From: Porites lobata
Taxonomy: Eukaryota > Cnidaria > Anthozoa > Scleractinia > Poritidae
Length of the DNA: 64,000 nucleotides
NCBI GenBank assembly: GCA_942486035.1
Contig: CALNXK010000032.1
Span: 403,501 to 467,500 of the forward strand
Direction of reading: 5' to 3'
The notes below the pieces were generated by a model. The model ran no database searches. It had not been told where the DNA came from and saw only the letters and a list, made by a program, of their open reading frames with translations. Positions 32,782 through 42,690 of the stretch are shown here, piece by piece (within the stretch, counting starts at the first letter, position 1; each line of letters begins with the position of its first letter). The position numbers and the translations under genes are program-made.

Positions 32782-33042
32782 AGAGAACAATGACATGTAG
32801 AATGCCAGGTACCCAGAAAGCAGAGACCAACAGCCCAATCTCGAAGAAAACCCCATACTAAACGCCGCAAAACTGAAAGCTAGAGGAAGCCGTGAGACAA
32901 AAGGAAAATAAAGGTGGAAGAGCACGCTTGAATGAAGACGAGTTGGACACAGGGAAAGCAGGGACAACATTCTTTTAAGGAGTTGTAATCGTCATAAATG
33001 CGAGAGGCCTCCTGAGACTGCGAAGGAGCAGAAGCAAGTGGG

Positions 33043-33327
33043 TCAGCTGGAGCCCCAACCGTGAGCTAAGTTGAGGTAATTAAAAGCTGTTTTGGAACTT
33101 GACCAGCCAACGTGAGACACAATGTCAGCCAAAGGGGAACCGGAGAAAGCCAGAGTAAGGGTACAGCCGGAACGAAAACTGTGAAGGGTTTCCCCACTGT
33201 CAATGTTGGCATCACGAGTATATTTTCTAAGGCGAGGGTCGACCGCGGGGCTTAAAAGGGGTTTATCAACAATATGCCCCTGATGATTTGTCGCACGAAA
33301 CAGGGAGAGCGTAAAGAAAGCGTTCAA
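33043..33327 (-). pseudogene. DIRS tyrosine recombinase, C-terminal part
   Basis: Reads GETLHSFRSGCTLTLAFSGS, LADIVSHVGWSSSKTAFNYL. This is the box II region of tyrosine recombinases: the HxxR pair (HSFR) and the downstream GW...Y with the nucleophile Tyr. The first Arg box and the N-terminal domain are not seen; the frame opens at 33327 and upstream sequence is out of frame or lost. Role in an intact element: inserts the circular cDNA by recombination without duplicating the target. Confidence 0.65.
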
Positions 33328-33814
33328 GCTCGGCCTTCAAAGATTGTTTCTGCAGGAATAAGCGGACGATAGACTTACCGACTGGAGAGAGCAAGTACGT
33401 AGGTCAAAAACAGGGAGGACGAAACTGACTGCCATAGGAACGGCTTAGTGAACACAATGCCTAACATAACAGTAATTTTGACAAAACTTGAAGACATGGT
33501 CATTGGGATAGAGACAAGATGGGCACGTGACTGCTGGAACGAATAAACGCGGAACAGAAGGAAGAGCGTAGGGAAAAGGAAGAATGGGTAGAGGGGTATG
33601 AGATGGGAGACGAAAAGAGACAGGAGATGTAAAAAGAAGCTGAATTTTAATAATCAAGCATAACACATTCTCATTACAGTAGGTTATGACACTGAATAAC
33701 AAAAAGTCAAAGATAACGAACGGATGTAGAAAACTTATGTGAACAGACTAAACCGAAAATTAGGACATTCTCGTCATAAATATACTTACTCATTGCTGTT
33801 AACCTGCTAGCTGG

Positions 33815-35060
33815 AAGGTGTGCACGGTGACTCCTTTGTACAAAAAAGACGACGAGTTTCATAAGATCAACTATAGGCCCGTAACTGTGCTCCCTACTCT
33901 AAACATTATTTTTGAAAGGCTTCTATCAGGGCAGATGTATGAGTTTTACACTGGGCTCTTATCAGACTTCACAAACACTCATAGAAAGTTTCGTAGTTGC
34001 AAGACCTCTTTGCTAAGGTTGTCGAAGGACTGGAGGATGATGTGCGACACGGGGAGCTCGTTGTGGTAGTTTTTATGGATTTCTCCAAAGCGTTTGATGT
34101 TATTCAGTATCTACTCCTGTCGAAACTGAGGGCCTATGGTATGGACGACAAAAGTTGAGCCCTAATTAGGAACTATCTCTTTGGCAGAACTCAGAGAGTT
34201 AAAGTTGGAGACATCTTTTAAACCTGGGAAAGCGTAAAGCAAGGGGTCCCACAGGGGAGTGTGCTAGGACCTATGCTATTCAACATTTTCATTAACGATC
34301 TTTTCTTCCACGTAAAGAAGGCCAGTGAAGTTGAATGCCTATGCGGACGGTCATCAGGTGTACTACTCCCATGTCGATCTGGCAGCTTTAGAAGCATGCG
34401 TATCTCATAATGTGGGGGTGGCCAATCAGAGGTACCATGAAAATGGGATGTTAGTTAATGAGAGCAAGCGTCAGGGTCTAGTCCTAGGTGATACGGAGAC
34501 AGTGTAGATTTTCCAGCCCAGTAAAGGACACTTTAGAGATTTTGGAATGGAAATAGTTAATAAACTGAATGTTTCTAGGCATATATCAAATGTATGCAAA
34601 AAGATTAACAATCAATTTAATGTTATGATGTGCTTTCGAAAACTCATACGCAGGGAAATCTTATTTAAACCGTATAAAGCGTAATATTTTACCTCATCTG
34701 TCTGGCACTTTTGAGGAACGCGCGAAGTGGTTAAGCTTGAAGCACTAAATAAAAGAATACTTAGATTTATAATTGAAGATTACCCACCTCCATAGACCAC
34801 TCTTCTTTCAAAAGTCAACTCTACTTCGTGGTGTAACAAGCGCGTTCAGAATTTGTTCATATTGTCATAAAACAATTTCTGTTTCGCTCATTTTCCTGCT
34901 TATATGAAGAATATGTTTTCACTCTGGTCCTCTTCCTATGATCTTCGTGGCAACTACATTCTTTCGCCTAGTAAACCTAAAAGAACTACCTCAATCTTAA
35001 CTGCTTTTCTTACTTTTCAGCTAAACAGTGGAATGCACTGCCGGACTTTTTTCGTACTAG
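33815..35060 (+). pseudogene. LINE-C reverse transcriptase remnant (CR1-like)
   Basis: Plus-strand RT blocks in several frames: TPLYKKDDEFHKINYRPVTV and IIFERLLSGQM (motif 1-2), VVFMDFSKAFDVIQYLLLSK (motif A), VKQGVPQGSVLGPMLFNIFI (motif B). Motif C should follow near 34330 but is broken. Many stops. It lies in the opposite direction to the DIRS element, so it came in later. A poly-T run near 35061 is not a tail in this orientation. Confidence 0.7.
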
Positions 35061-35087
35061 TTTTTTTTTTTTTAGACTTAAGAATAA

Positions 35088-35285
35088 AATACAAGGCCGG
35101 GTAGTTCAAAGCTTAAAAAGTAAATTCAGTTTTATTCTTTTTGCCCACAATTTGATCATTGGATACTCGAAAAGAATATAGAGAAAATAATCTGGGAAAA
35201 TGCTTTTGAACAAAAGAAGAAGAAACCCAGGTTAAAATTTAACCCTGGGTTAGCGCTAGTTGACCTTCGAACAGCTGGGCCCAGA
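35088..35285. mobile_element. MITE family M1, copy 2
   Basis: Shares CAGTTTTATTCTTTT, ATGCTTTTGAACAAAAGAA, and TTAACCCTGGGTTAGCGCTA, then the end AGCTGGGCCCAG, with the copy at 6619-6863. The left end is shorter and poorly matching, so this copy is eroded. Confidence 0.65.
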
Positions 35286-35443
35286 ACGTTATCTTCATGT
35301 AGATTCTTTTTCCTTGTACATACGTGAGCTTAAAATTGTGAATTGTAAATAATATTTTATTTTCTTTACTTTGGAGGGCGCCGTAAAAGGGAATCAAGCT
35401 GAAATGGCATGACCTTCTACACATTTTGAGAAAACGGTTGTCA

Positions 35444-36166
35444 TTACACAAACGGCATAACCAAATGAGAAGGGGGAACTTCAACAACCCTTCCCCACGG
35501 GGAGATAGCCCGAGTCCTTACGAGATCAATCAAAAATTGCATCAGAAATAAATTGAGCAAACGGTTTACAAGACGATGCGTTACCAAAAAAAAAAAACAG
35601 TGCGAGGGTAACACCGAAACAAAGCTTCCTCCCCTATAAGGTTGAAAGAAATCGTGCACATCAACACAGTTCTTGATCCACAGCAAAATCTTAGAGGTAA
35701 GATAAAACGGGGCAATGTTGGCGATAAGCTGCCAGGCTGGAAAATGATTTTGTAGGTTACCAACAACAAAAGAGTCGGGACCTCTGAAGGAGAGCATGGA
35801 AACATCCGCGAGAGCCTGGCCACTTATAACATCTACGAACTTAGATGCATTATGCAAGTTGCCTTCTGCCATCCCCTGAGCCACCTCAAGAGGCAAAGCC
35901 GACCCAGGGCACTTAAGGACTGATAACACTTGTAGGGTTGAAAAGCGCCGTAAATTCCCACCGTGGAATGGGAGGAGAGGCACCCTTAAAACGCTCGGAA
36001 GGGGGCTAAAAGAAAAGGAAAAAGGGCAAATAAAATGGAGGAGGTGGCTCCGGGGATGGCAGTTTTGAGCCTCAAATAACTGGGAGGGAAATTGACTCCC
36101 TTTCAAAACTGCCACCCTAGAGCACGTAAGGGAAAAAGGACAGACATAACTAGTAGCAATTAACAA
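35444..36166 (-). pseudogene. DIRS-like RT N-terminal region
   Basis: 240 open codons on the minus strand. NHFPAWQLIANIAPFYLTSK, ILLWIKNCVDVHDFFQPYRG resembles the lead-in to DIRS-type RT, where '..W...GV.I..F....KG' precedes the palm. THRLVNRLLNLFLMQFLIDL and ISPWGRVVEVPPSHLVMPFV then match the start of the RT fingers ('L...G.I..W..V....PH.V.P..V'). It stops there and the catalytic palm is absent. Recognition is by pattern from memory. Confidence 0.5.
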
Positions 36167-36719
36167 ATTTTATTTGTGGCTCACGACTAAGACAATGCCT
36201 CGACCGCGAAGAGCGCAGAACATGGGAGAAAAGGAAAAAATAATGAGAAGGCAAGGCAAATGAATACGCTAACAACGATGTCGGAACCAAGAGAGCGGAA
36301 CTAAAGATCCGTGGAAATCACGCACAAAAGCCTAACAGAAATGACAAAGAAACAGAAAAATAATATACAAAGAACAATAAAGAAGCAGATACCGTGCACG
36401 GGACTATGGAAACGAAAGATAGCAATGCTAATGTCGTTGAAATCAGTAACATGTGACAAGAAAATGGTGCTATAATGGCGAAACAAAAGAAGGAAACAAC
36501 ACTAAAAACATAGCAAACAAATAAACGCAGTTGCCGGAGAAGCAGAAATGAAAGATATGCGTTATACAAAATAACAAGCAAACAAGGGAACTTATCTTGC
36601 GACAAATGCTTAAACAAAATTCTTGCAGTACAAAAGAGTAAGATCGATTAATTTCAATGTAAGAAGACGCTGCAGAACGAGGCAACGGACGAATAAATAA
36701 AATTAAAATACCGATTGAC

Positions 36720-38240
36720 CAAAATTCCATAACAGGGCAATGAATTACATGGGCCATGAGTCAAAAAACAAGTTAATAAAACTTGTCATGTCTGAAAGCA
36801 AACCAAGTAAAATGCCCACTCTATTTTAAAAAGCGTAGTAACTATGGAAAGCGTAACAGACAAAGTTAAGGAACTTCTAATGCCGGAAAAAACTAAACCA
36901 AAATTATCCCCATAAAAAAAAAAAAGAAAGAAAAAATAATTTGACAAACGCCAGTCATATATAACAAACAGAAAACAAATAAATGATTAAAAAGCCTACG
37001 AGATAAACCGCAGCAACAAAGGAATAGACAACATTGGCCATGAGGCAACAAACAATTTAAAGAACTTAAAATGCCGGAGAAACTAAAGCAAAGTATTCAC
37101 TACACAAGAGTGTGATAGTAAATAAACTAGATGTCAGTAAAAGCAAAGCGAAAAACTAAAGCTATTGTACCAAGTATTGAACTCTGTGGTAAAAAAAAGT
37201 AATAAAAATGCAATGAATAACATCGACCATGAGGGAACAAACGATTAAACGATAACTTCTCATGCCAGGAAAACAAATATATTAAAATGCCTTCATGATA
37301 AATGACAGCAACAAAGCAATAAAAAACATCGGCCATGAGGCAACAACAAATAAACAACTTCTCATGCCGGAAAAACTAAAGCAAAGTTTGATAGTAAAGC
37401 GATGGAAAAAAACCGGTAATAATGACAAAACAATAAACTAGAAGGTGGCACGCAAAAGCAAAGCGAAAAGCTAAAGCTATTGTACCAGGCAAAATTTCTT
37501 GTATATAAAAGTAATAAAAATGCAATGAATAACATTGGCCATGAGGGAACAAACGAATAAATGAACTTCTCATGCCGGGGAAACTGAAGCAAGGTAGTAG
37601 CTTTTAGAGAAAATGTATAACAATGCAATAAAACGCCGGTAATGAGGAACAAAACAAATTTATCAACTAAAAACCGGCAAAACCGAAGGGAAATGCTTAC
37701 TGCAAAAAGCCAGAAAAGTGTCATGAATTACATCGGCTACAAGGCAACAACAAAGAAAACTTCTCGAGCTGGAAACAAAGCAAGCAAAATGCAATGGGAA
37801 TACAATAAATAACATCGGTCATGAGGAAACAAACAAACAATCCAAAGAACTTCTCATGCCGGGAAAACTGAAGCAAAGTAGTAGCCTTAGAGAAAATGTA
37901 TAACAATGCGATAAAACGTCGGTGACGAGGAACAAAACAAATTGATAAACTAAATACCGGCAAAACCGAAGCGTAATGCTAATTGCAAAAAAGCCAGGTA
38001 AGAACAGTACAATGAATTACATCGGCTATGAGGTAACAACAAATAAAACTTCTCGAGCCATAAACAAACCAAGCAAAATGTAAAGGGGATACAATAAATA
38101 ACGTCAGTCATGAGGAAACAAACAAACAATCCAAAGAACTTCTCATGCCGGAAAAACTGAAAAGAAATACTTATCGGCAGGAAAAGCTGATAACAAGGTA
38201 ATGAATAACGTAAGCCAGGGGGAGAGAAACAAATAAATGT
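36720..38240. repeat. Degenerate ~100-bp tandem array inside the DIRS element
   Basis: About a dozen variants of 'GGCCATGAGGCAACAAACAA ... AACTTCTCATGCCGGAAAAAC ... AAGCAAAGTAG' follow one another at roughly 100-bp spacing (e.g. near 37038, 37228, 37334, 37535, 37818, 38026, 38108). The plus strand is strongly purine-rich across 35.5-38.3 kb. Minus-strand open frames here are low-complexity by-products. Higher-order pairs (37535/37860 and 37818/38108) suggest recent local duplication. Confidence 0.8.
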
Positions 38241-38504
38241 AAATGGAGGTAAGGCTAAAACAAAATATTTTGCAAAATGCAGTAGCAAGGGACAAATGAG
38301 AAAATGCCGACACATGCACATGAAAAGCGTCAGCAGCGAGAGCGAAGTATGAAAAAATGGTACACACAATTGGTTTTTGAATTGGTTTTTGCGGAGGTCG
38401 TTCGGCTACAATGTGCTGGACCCCATTGGCCTTTGGGCACGAGGTACCTGAGGTCCTTGGGGCTGGGCTTTAACAGCTGGAGCAGCCATAACTGTTAGTA
38501 GTCG

Positions 38505-38582
38505 AAACTTCTATCGAAATGGTAATGAATGCATTTGTGCGATCCCTCTTATACTCGCTTGGGTAAGACCGCTGTAAATAGT
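38505..38582 (-). repeat. DIRS split repeat A1 (5' end of the element)
   Basis: 78-bp direct copy of 32645-32722, two mismatches. Confidence 0.82.
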
Positions 38583-39126
38583 GTAATAATTAGTGCATAA
38601 TTACAACAAGAAAATTTTACTCATCTGATTCATTGTCTGTTACTAACTGTTTTCCAATAGGCCAGAATTTGCCATTTATATATAGCTTATCTGGTTGGCT
38701 TTTACTGAAGGAGGCTTTCATGCCATTCTGTTGGCATCGGATTCTTTCTCCATTAATCCATCGTGCGAGTCATCTTCGTTGTTGGCATTGTCATGGGCTT
38801 TTGCATCTTTCAATTTTTTTGCATCTGGAGATGTCGTGGTTTTCTCATCCGAACTAGCAGAAGATCGATTTCTTCATTTTCATTTCAGCCTTGTGTTTTT
38901 TGTAAAACTAGAGGTAAAAGGCAGAGGGCAAACAGAGTCGTCCTCTCGCGGCCATCACTCGACCAAGTCCCTAATCCAAAAGTTACAACTTACTCTTTCA
39001 ACACAACCTAACAAAGTACAAACATCACCAAATACCATACCGATCACATTTTAAGAATAAGGGAAAAAATAAACAAATTTTCAAGTGTCTTGTTGCTTAA
39101 AAAATCCCAAGAATGTATCATTTAAG
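38583..39126. other. No identified gene; weak minus-strand coding look near 38635-38780
   Basis: The minus strand reads INGERIRCQQNGMKASFSKS and LYINGKFWPIGK, which could be the C-terminal end of a LINE ORF1. Not confirmed. Confidence 0.3.
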
Positions 39127-39805
39127 TTAAAGCTTCAACATCCTCCATAAAACCTCATGATTGTGGTTCTTTAATATAAGAAAAAAGGCTGATGGTTCTG
39201 ATACATGGTTTACACCACGTAGAAAATCAGGCACTTGGTTGCAGCCCTTTCTTACTTTGCTGTCTTTGCTCCAGTACATCCTGCGGCAATAGTGAGGACG
39301 TTTCAGAACATGTTCAAATAGGGCAACCAGCTCATTCACAGTCTCACCTCACCTCTTGATTTGTCAAGCTCAGATGGATCCAAATACAGACCATCTTCCA
39401 GGAGGGAGACTTTCGCCGAGCTTCTTGGCACTTGATCATAGCTTGAATTGGAAAGTAGGCTGATGTCTTTGTAATAATACTCTGACCTGTCTGGCACTGT
39501 AACTGTACAAGAAGAGCATGAGGAGGAGGTTCCTCTCTGCATGCTCCCATGGTTTCGTATCCCTGACAGGTCTCCCACATGTTTTCTTATTGGAGTAATG
39601 CTGTAGTTCTGACTGGGATTAAAATCAACCAGCGATGAAGTTGTTGCTTCAGTCCTGTTGCAGTTAGGTTGAGACTAAAATTATTTCCTTCACATCCTTT
39701 TTGCAGCATCCAAAAAGAAGCACCTGTCTCATCTTGGATGCTACCAAATTGTTGCTGTGAGCTTTCTTGCTCAATATTACGTGATGACCTGATGATTCTG
39801 CACAC
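39127..39805 (-). pseudogene. Host-like minus-strand coding fragments, unidentified
   Basis: Two blocks: SSYDQVPRSSAKVSLLEDGL (about 39470-39340) and VNELVALFEHVLKRPHYCRR, VSEPSAFFLILKNHNHEVLW (about 39345-39127), in different frames that meet near 39345. They look like exon sequence of one gene. No domain is recognised. A further minus block (39805-39587) is less convincing. Confidence 0.35.
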
Positions 39806-40226
39806 ACAGCTTCACTAGGCAGACTGGTCCAGTGAAAAGTTACCCTTGGGAAAATTGTATAAGCTTATAGGGGTGATTCGCTCGAGTTCTAGAATATGAA
39901 AGCTGAACTGTATTTGGGAGAGGTATATGAGCTAAGTTGCCAACAACTTTATATATCATGGTTGCTGATTCAATGTTCCTACGTTTTTCTAAACCATTTA
40001 ACCTTAAGTGTGTGTCATACTTGTCACACTAGAATGACTAGAGTAATCAGAACAAACAAATAAACAAATGAATGATGGTTTTCAAGTGCTGGCACATCGA
40101 AAGCTGGTGGATTTTCTGGCCCGTCAATGTTCATGTGATTTTTGTGTTTGTTTGTTGTGTTTTGGTGTTGCTGGTATGAGATAAATGAGCCACAATCTAC
40201 TTTTGCTATTTTACTACCCGCAAAGT

Positions 40227-40560
40227 CTAATTGTTAGTTTCAGGAACAGTTCTCTTTATTTGCATGTCTTTGTATGTTTTGAATATGTCTTTCATGGAGT
40301 CAATAATTTTGGGTTGCCCAAATTGCTCTGGAATGGGGTTGTACAGAGTGGACCGTACCACATCTATCCTGTGCACTTCCTTTTTTGCTGGAGAATCACT
40401 GCTTAGAGAATTACCCTGCTTTACTAGCACCTCTTGTACCTCTTTGGGACTGTTTCTGTGGTGTTGAAGGAGGTATACCAGCCCTACTGCATGAATGAGT
40501 AGCCCTGCTCTTGCCTCACAGTTGCAGAGGTTCTGGTTATTTTAACTTCTGCAGCCGTTG
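40227..40560 (-). pseudogene. SWIM zinc-finger-like gene fragment
   Basis: One open minus-strand frame: NLCNCEARAGLLIHAVGLVY, LLQHHRNSPKEVQEVL, then VVRSTLYNPIPEQFG and a stop at 40227. The C-x-C ... H spacing resembles a SWIM finger (CxC..CxH), as in the cnidarian SWIM/YqaJ-type proteins, but the third Cys is replaced (LLIH where CxH is expected). So either the finger is dead or the resemblance is chance. Confidence 0.4.
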
Positions 40561-40996
40561 ATATTTCAAACTAAAGAAACAAACATGTATTTATATCTGA
40601 TTTGCAATGTGTGCTTGCTTTTTTTAGTTGTTAACTCAATCATATTTCCTTTTATTGCTCAAAAGTTTGACAAACTGAAGCAAAAAGGAAAAAAGACCAA
40701 AATTAATTTCAGAAAAAACAATAAGGTAATATAAATACCCGCAACCTAGCTTCATGGCTCTTTATTTTTTCTGCTGGGATTTATAGCTTTTAGCTCTTAT
40801 CGGGACTCCTGGGTCTTGAGTTTTTACTGGAATTAAAGTGTGAATATGGAAGTTTACTGTACTATGAATCTCATCAGATGTGGGCATAAACAAAGCAAAA
40901 ACACAATATACATGTACAGTCCCTCAAAATAGCATAAATAGCGCGAGTACAATTTCTTGCTCAGAGCAAAAACAACTCAATGGGACCGAAACTCAA
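40561..40996. other. Non-coding AT-rich sequence
   Basis: No repeat ends or genes recognised. Confidence 0.5.
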
Positions 40997-41490
40997 GATA
41001 GATAGATAGATAGATTTAATTCAAATCATATGGCAGCCCTCCAAGGCTGGATTGCATGAATTTACAAATACAATTGATACAAAACTTAAAATATGAAAAT
41101 GTACTAATCAAAAAAAAAATCTACAAAATTATACTTTAGAATTCTAATTTATAAAAATTTTACTTTAGATGAAGTAAACTTCAAATTCAATACTTTCTTT
41201 GTGACCTTTCCATCCTTCGAGCCATTTCTCAATGAAATTTTGGTCAAAATATGGAATACACGAGAGATTTCAACTATGCAGCAGATAACAATCCTTGTGC
41301 CCTATCAACAAAGAAAATGTGTCAAATAACATGCCTGTCCTGTCCTGGTTTTGGTGTGGCACACAATCCAAGATTGCGGAGGATGATATCAGAGTATTGG
41401 ATATCCACTTCCTATCCGTGGCAGAGGCAGCTTTCCATTCAACATCCTCGAGGCTTTTTGTTCCTGGAAAGCTAAAAGTACAAAGTAGTT
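40997..41490 (-). other. Probable LINE 3' untranslated end with (ATCT)n tail
   Basis: In minus direction the sequence runs down to GGCTGCCATATGATTTGAAT then AAATCTATCTATCTATC at 41015-40997, a typical short-repeat tail of a CR1-like LINE. It follows the LINE-A RT piece at 41491-41538 on the same strand, so it may be that element's 3' end after an internal deletion. Confidence 0.4.
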
Positions 41491-41540
41491 ATTAACATCC
41501 TTTCTTGCACCCTTTTTGAAAACTGGTGTAACTTTAGCTA

Positions 41541-42662
41541 CAATGAGGGACAAAAGTGTTGACACACTTCCGTAAAATGGCCCCTTTTTGCATACTGGAT
41601 ATGAATTTTGGATCCTCAAGTCTTTTTTTTTTTACTTCAGACAACATTGATACGAGGGGTGAGGGGATTTACAGCATGTAAAAAGAATGAAATAATAAGT
41701 GAATTAAAGGGGTAACGAATGGTCTTTGCAAGCATGCGAGCGCAGCGCTTTTTTTGCGAGCACAAACAGAGATAAAAAATTTGCTTTGCAAGCAGCGAGC
41801 ACTTCTTATATTTTTTGCTTCCAGCAATCCATATGGAAATCCTTTTGTTTAAAATAAAACAGACAATATTTTAAAACTGGGTTTTAATTTAGAGCGTACC
41901 AAGTTCTTTGAAGCTCGTTTGAGTGACACTTACAGTCATGTTTGATGTTAAATGACATCACATTTTCGCTTCACTTCATCACGCACGTGTTCGTACGGAT
42001 CAGAAAGCAAAGGTCACAAGAAGAACACCATATATAACCATATATAGCTACAATCTTGGACAAAACTGTTGAGAAAATTGTATACTTGGACAGCATTTTT
42101 CGAAACATCGTAGCTGTACCAGTTCTTCCCTCTCCCCCTTCCCCTGAAAGCAATGTTGTTGTGTATTCAAAAGAAAGCCTGATCCCTGGGCGTTTGTGGG
42201 AAGCAACATTGAATTGGGGGAAGGGGTTTTCTTTCCGCAAAGGCTTTGTTTTGGAAATAGTTTTGTTGCGTAGCAAAGTGGACATGATGGGGAAAACTTT
42301 CTCAAGTAATTTTGTCCGGGATTGTAGATTAGCTAACTTATTATTTATCGTTGTCATTTATCGCATGCATTTCCACTGAACCTGATAGCCATATTATGGG
42401 AATGAAGCACTATACAGAATTACATTTACTTTATTCACAAAATTTCGAATAATACTGACAAGAATGCGAGTATGCGAGCAACTGCAAAAATGTTGGGAGC
42501 ACGAGCAAGCGAGCACTTGTTTAAATTTTGCAAGCAAACCAAGCAAAGGTAAAATTTTGCGAGCAGTTAAAAATTTTAATGGACCATTCATCACCCCCAA
42601 TTAAATGTTTGTTAAAAGCACCCGTTTTAAACAAGTGTGTCAACTACTTTTGTGCCTGATTG
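41541..42662. mobile_element. 1.1-kb Tc1/mariner-like non-autonomous element
   Basis: CAATGAGGGACAAAAGTGTT starts at 41541, the complement of CAATCAGGCACAAAAGTAGT ends at 42662; both continue TTGACACACTT. TA flanks both sides (41539-41540, 42663-42664). Removing the element and one TA restores LINE-A reading across the site. No transposase is seen. The interior repeats 'GCGAGCA/GCAAGCGAGC' words near both ends (41725-41800 and 42465-42570). Confidence 0.85.
42051..42324. mobile_element. 274-bp MITE nested in the 1.1-kb element
   Basis: CAATCTTGGACAAAACTGTT at 42051 and the complement of CAATCCCGGACAAAATTACT ending at 42324; both go on TTGAGAAA. TA on both sides (42049-42050, 42325-42326). 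Confidence 0.82.
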
Positions 42663-42690
42663 TAGTTTCCATTCAGTTGGAACAATACCA

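Larger units (their letters stand above)
32441..38582 (-). mobile_element. DIRS-type (PAT/Ngaro-like) tyrosine-recombinase retrotransposon, degenerate
   Basis: A minus-strand element defined by split direct repeats. Repeat A: 38505-38582 and 32645-32722 (78 bp, two mismatches). Repeat B: 32721-32781 and 32441-32501 (61 bp, few mismatches). In minus-strand order this is A1 - coding - B1A2 - B2, the arrangement known for PAT and Ngaro elements. Inside, in order, are a pyrimidine-biased 5' region with a tandem array, an RT N-terminus (36166-35444) and a tyrosine recombinase tail (33327-33043). A plus-strand LINE (about 33815-35060) and a MITE (35088-35285) have inserted between RT and recombinase, where most of the RT is gone. 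Confidence 0.7.

Noticed and set aside
36301..38369. Many minus-strand open frames, Phe/Leu/Cys-rich, looking like membrane proteins
   Set aside because: They follow from the purine bias of the plus strand and the ~100-bp tandem array; overlapping frames are open in the same way.
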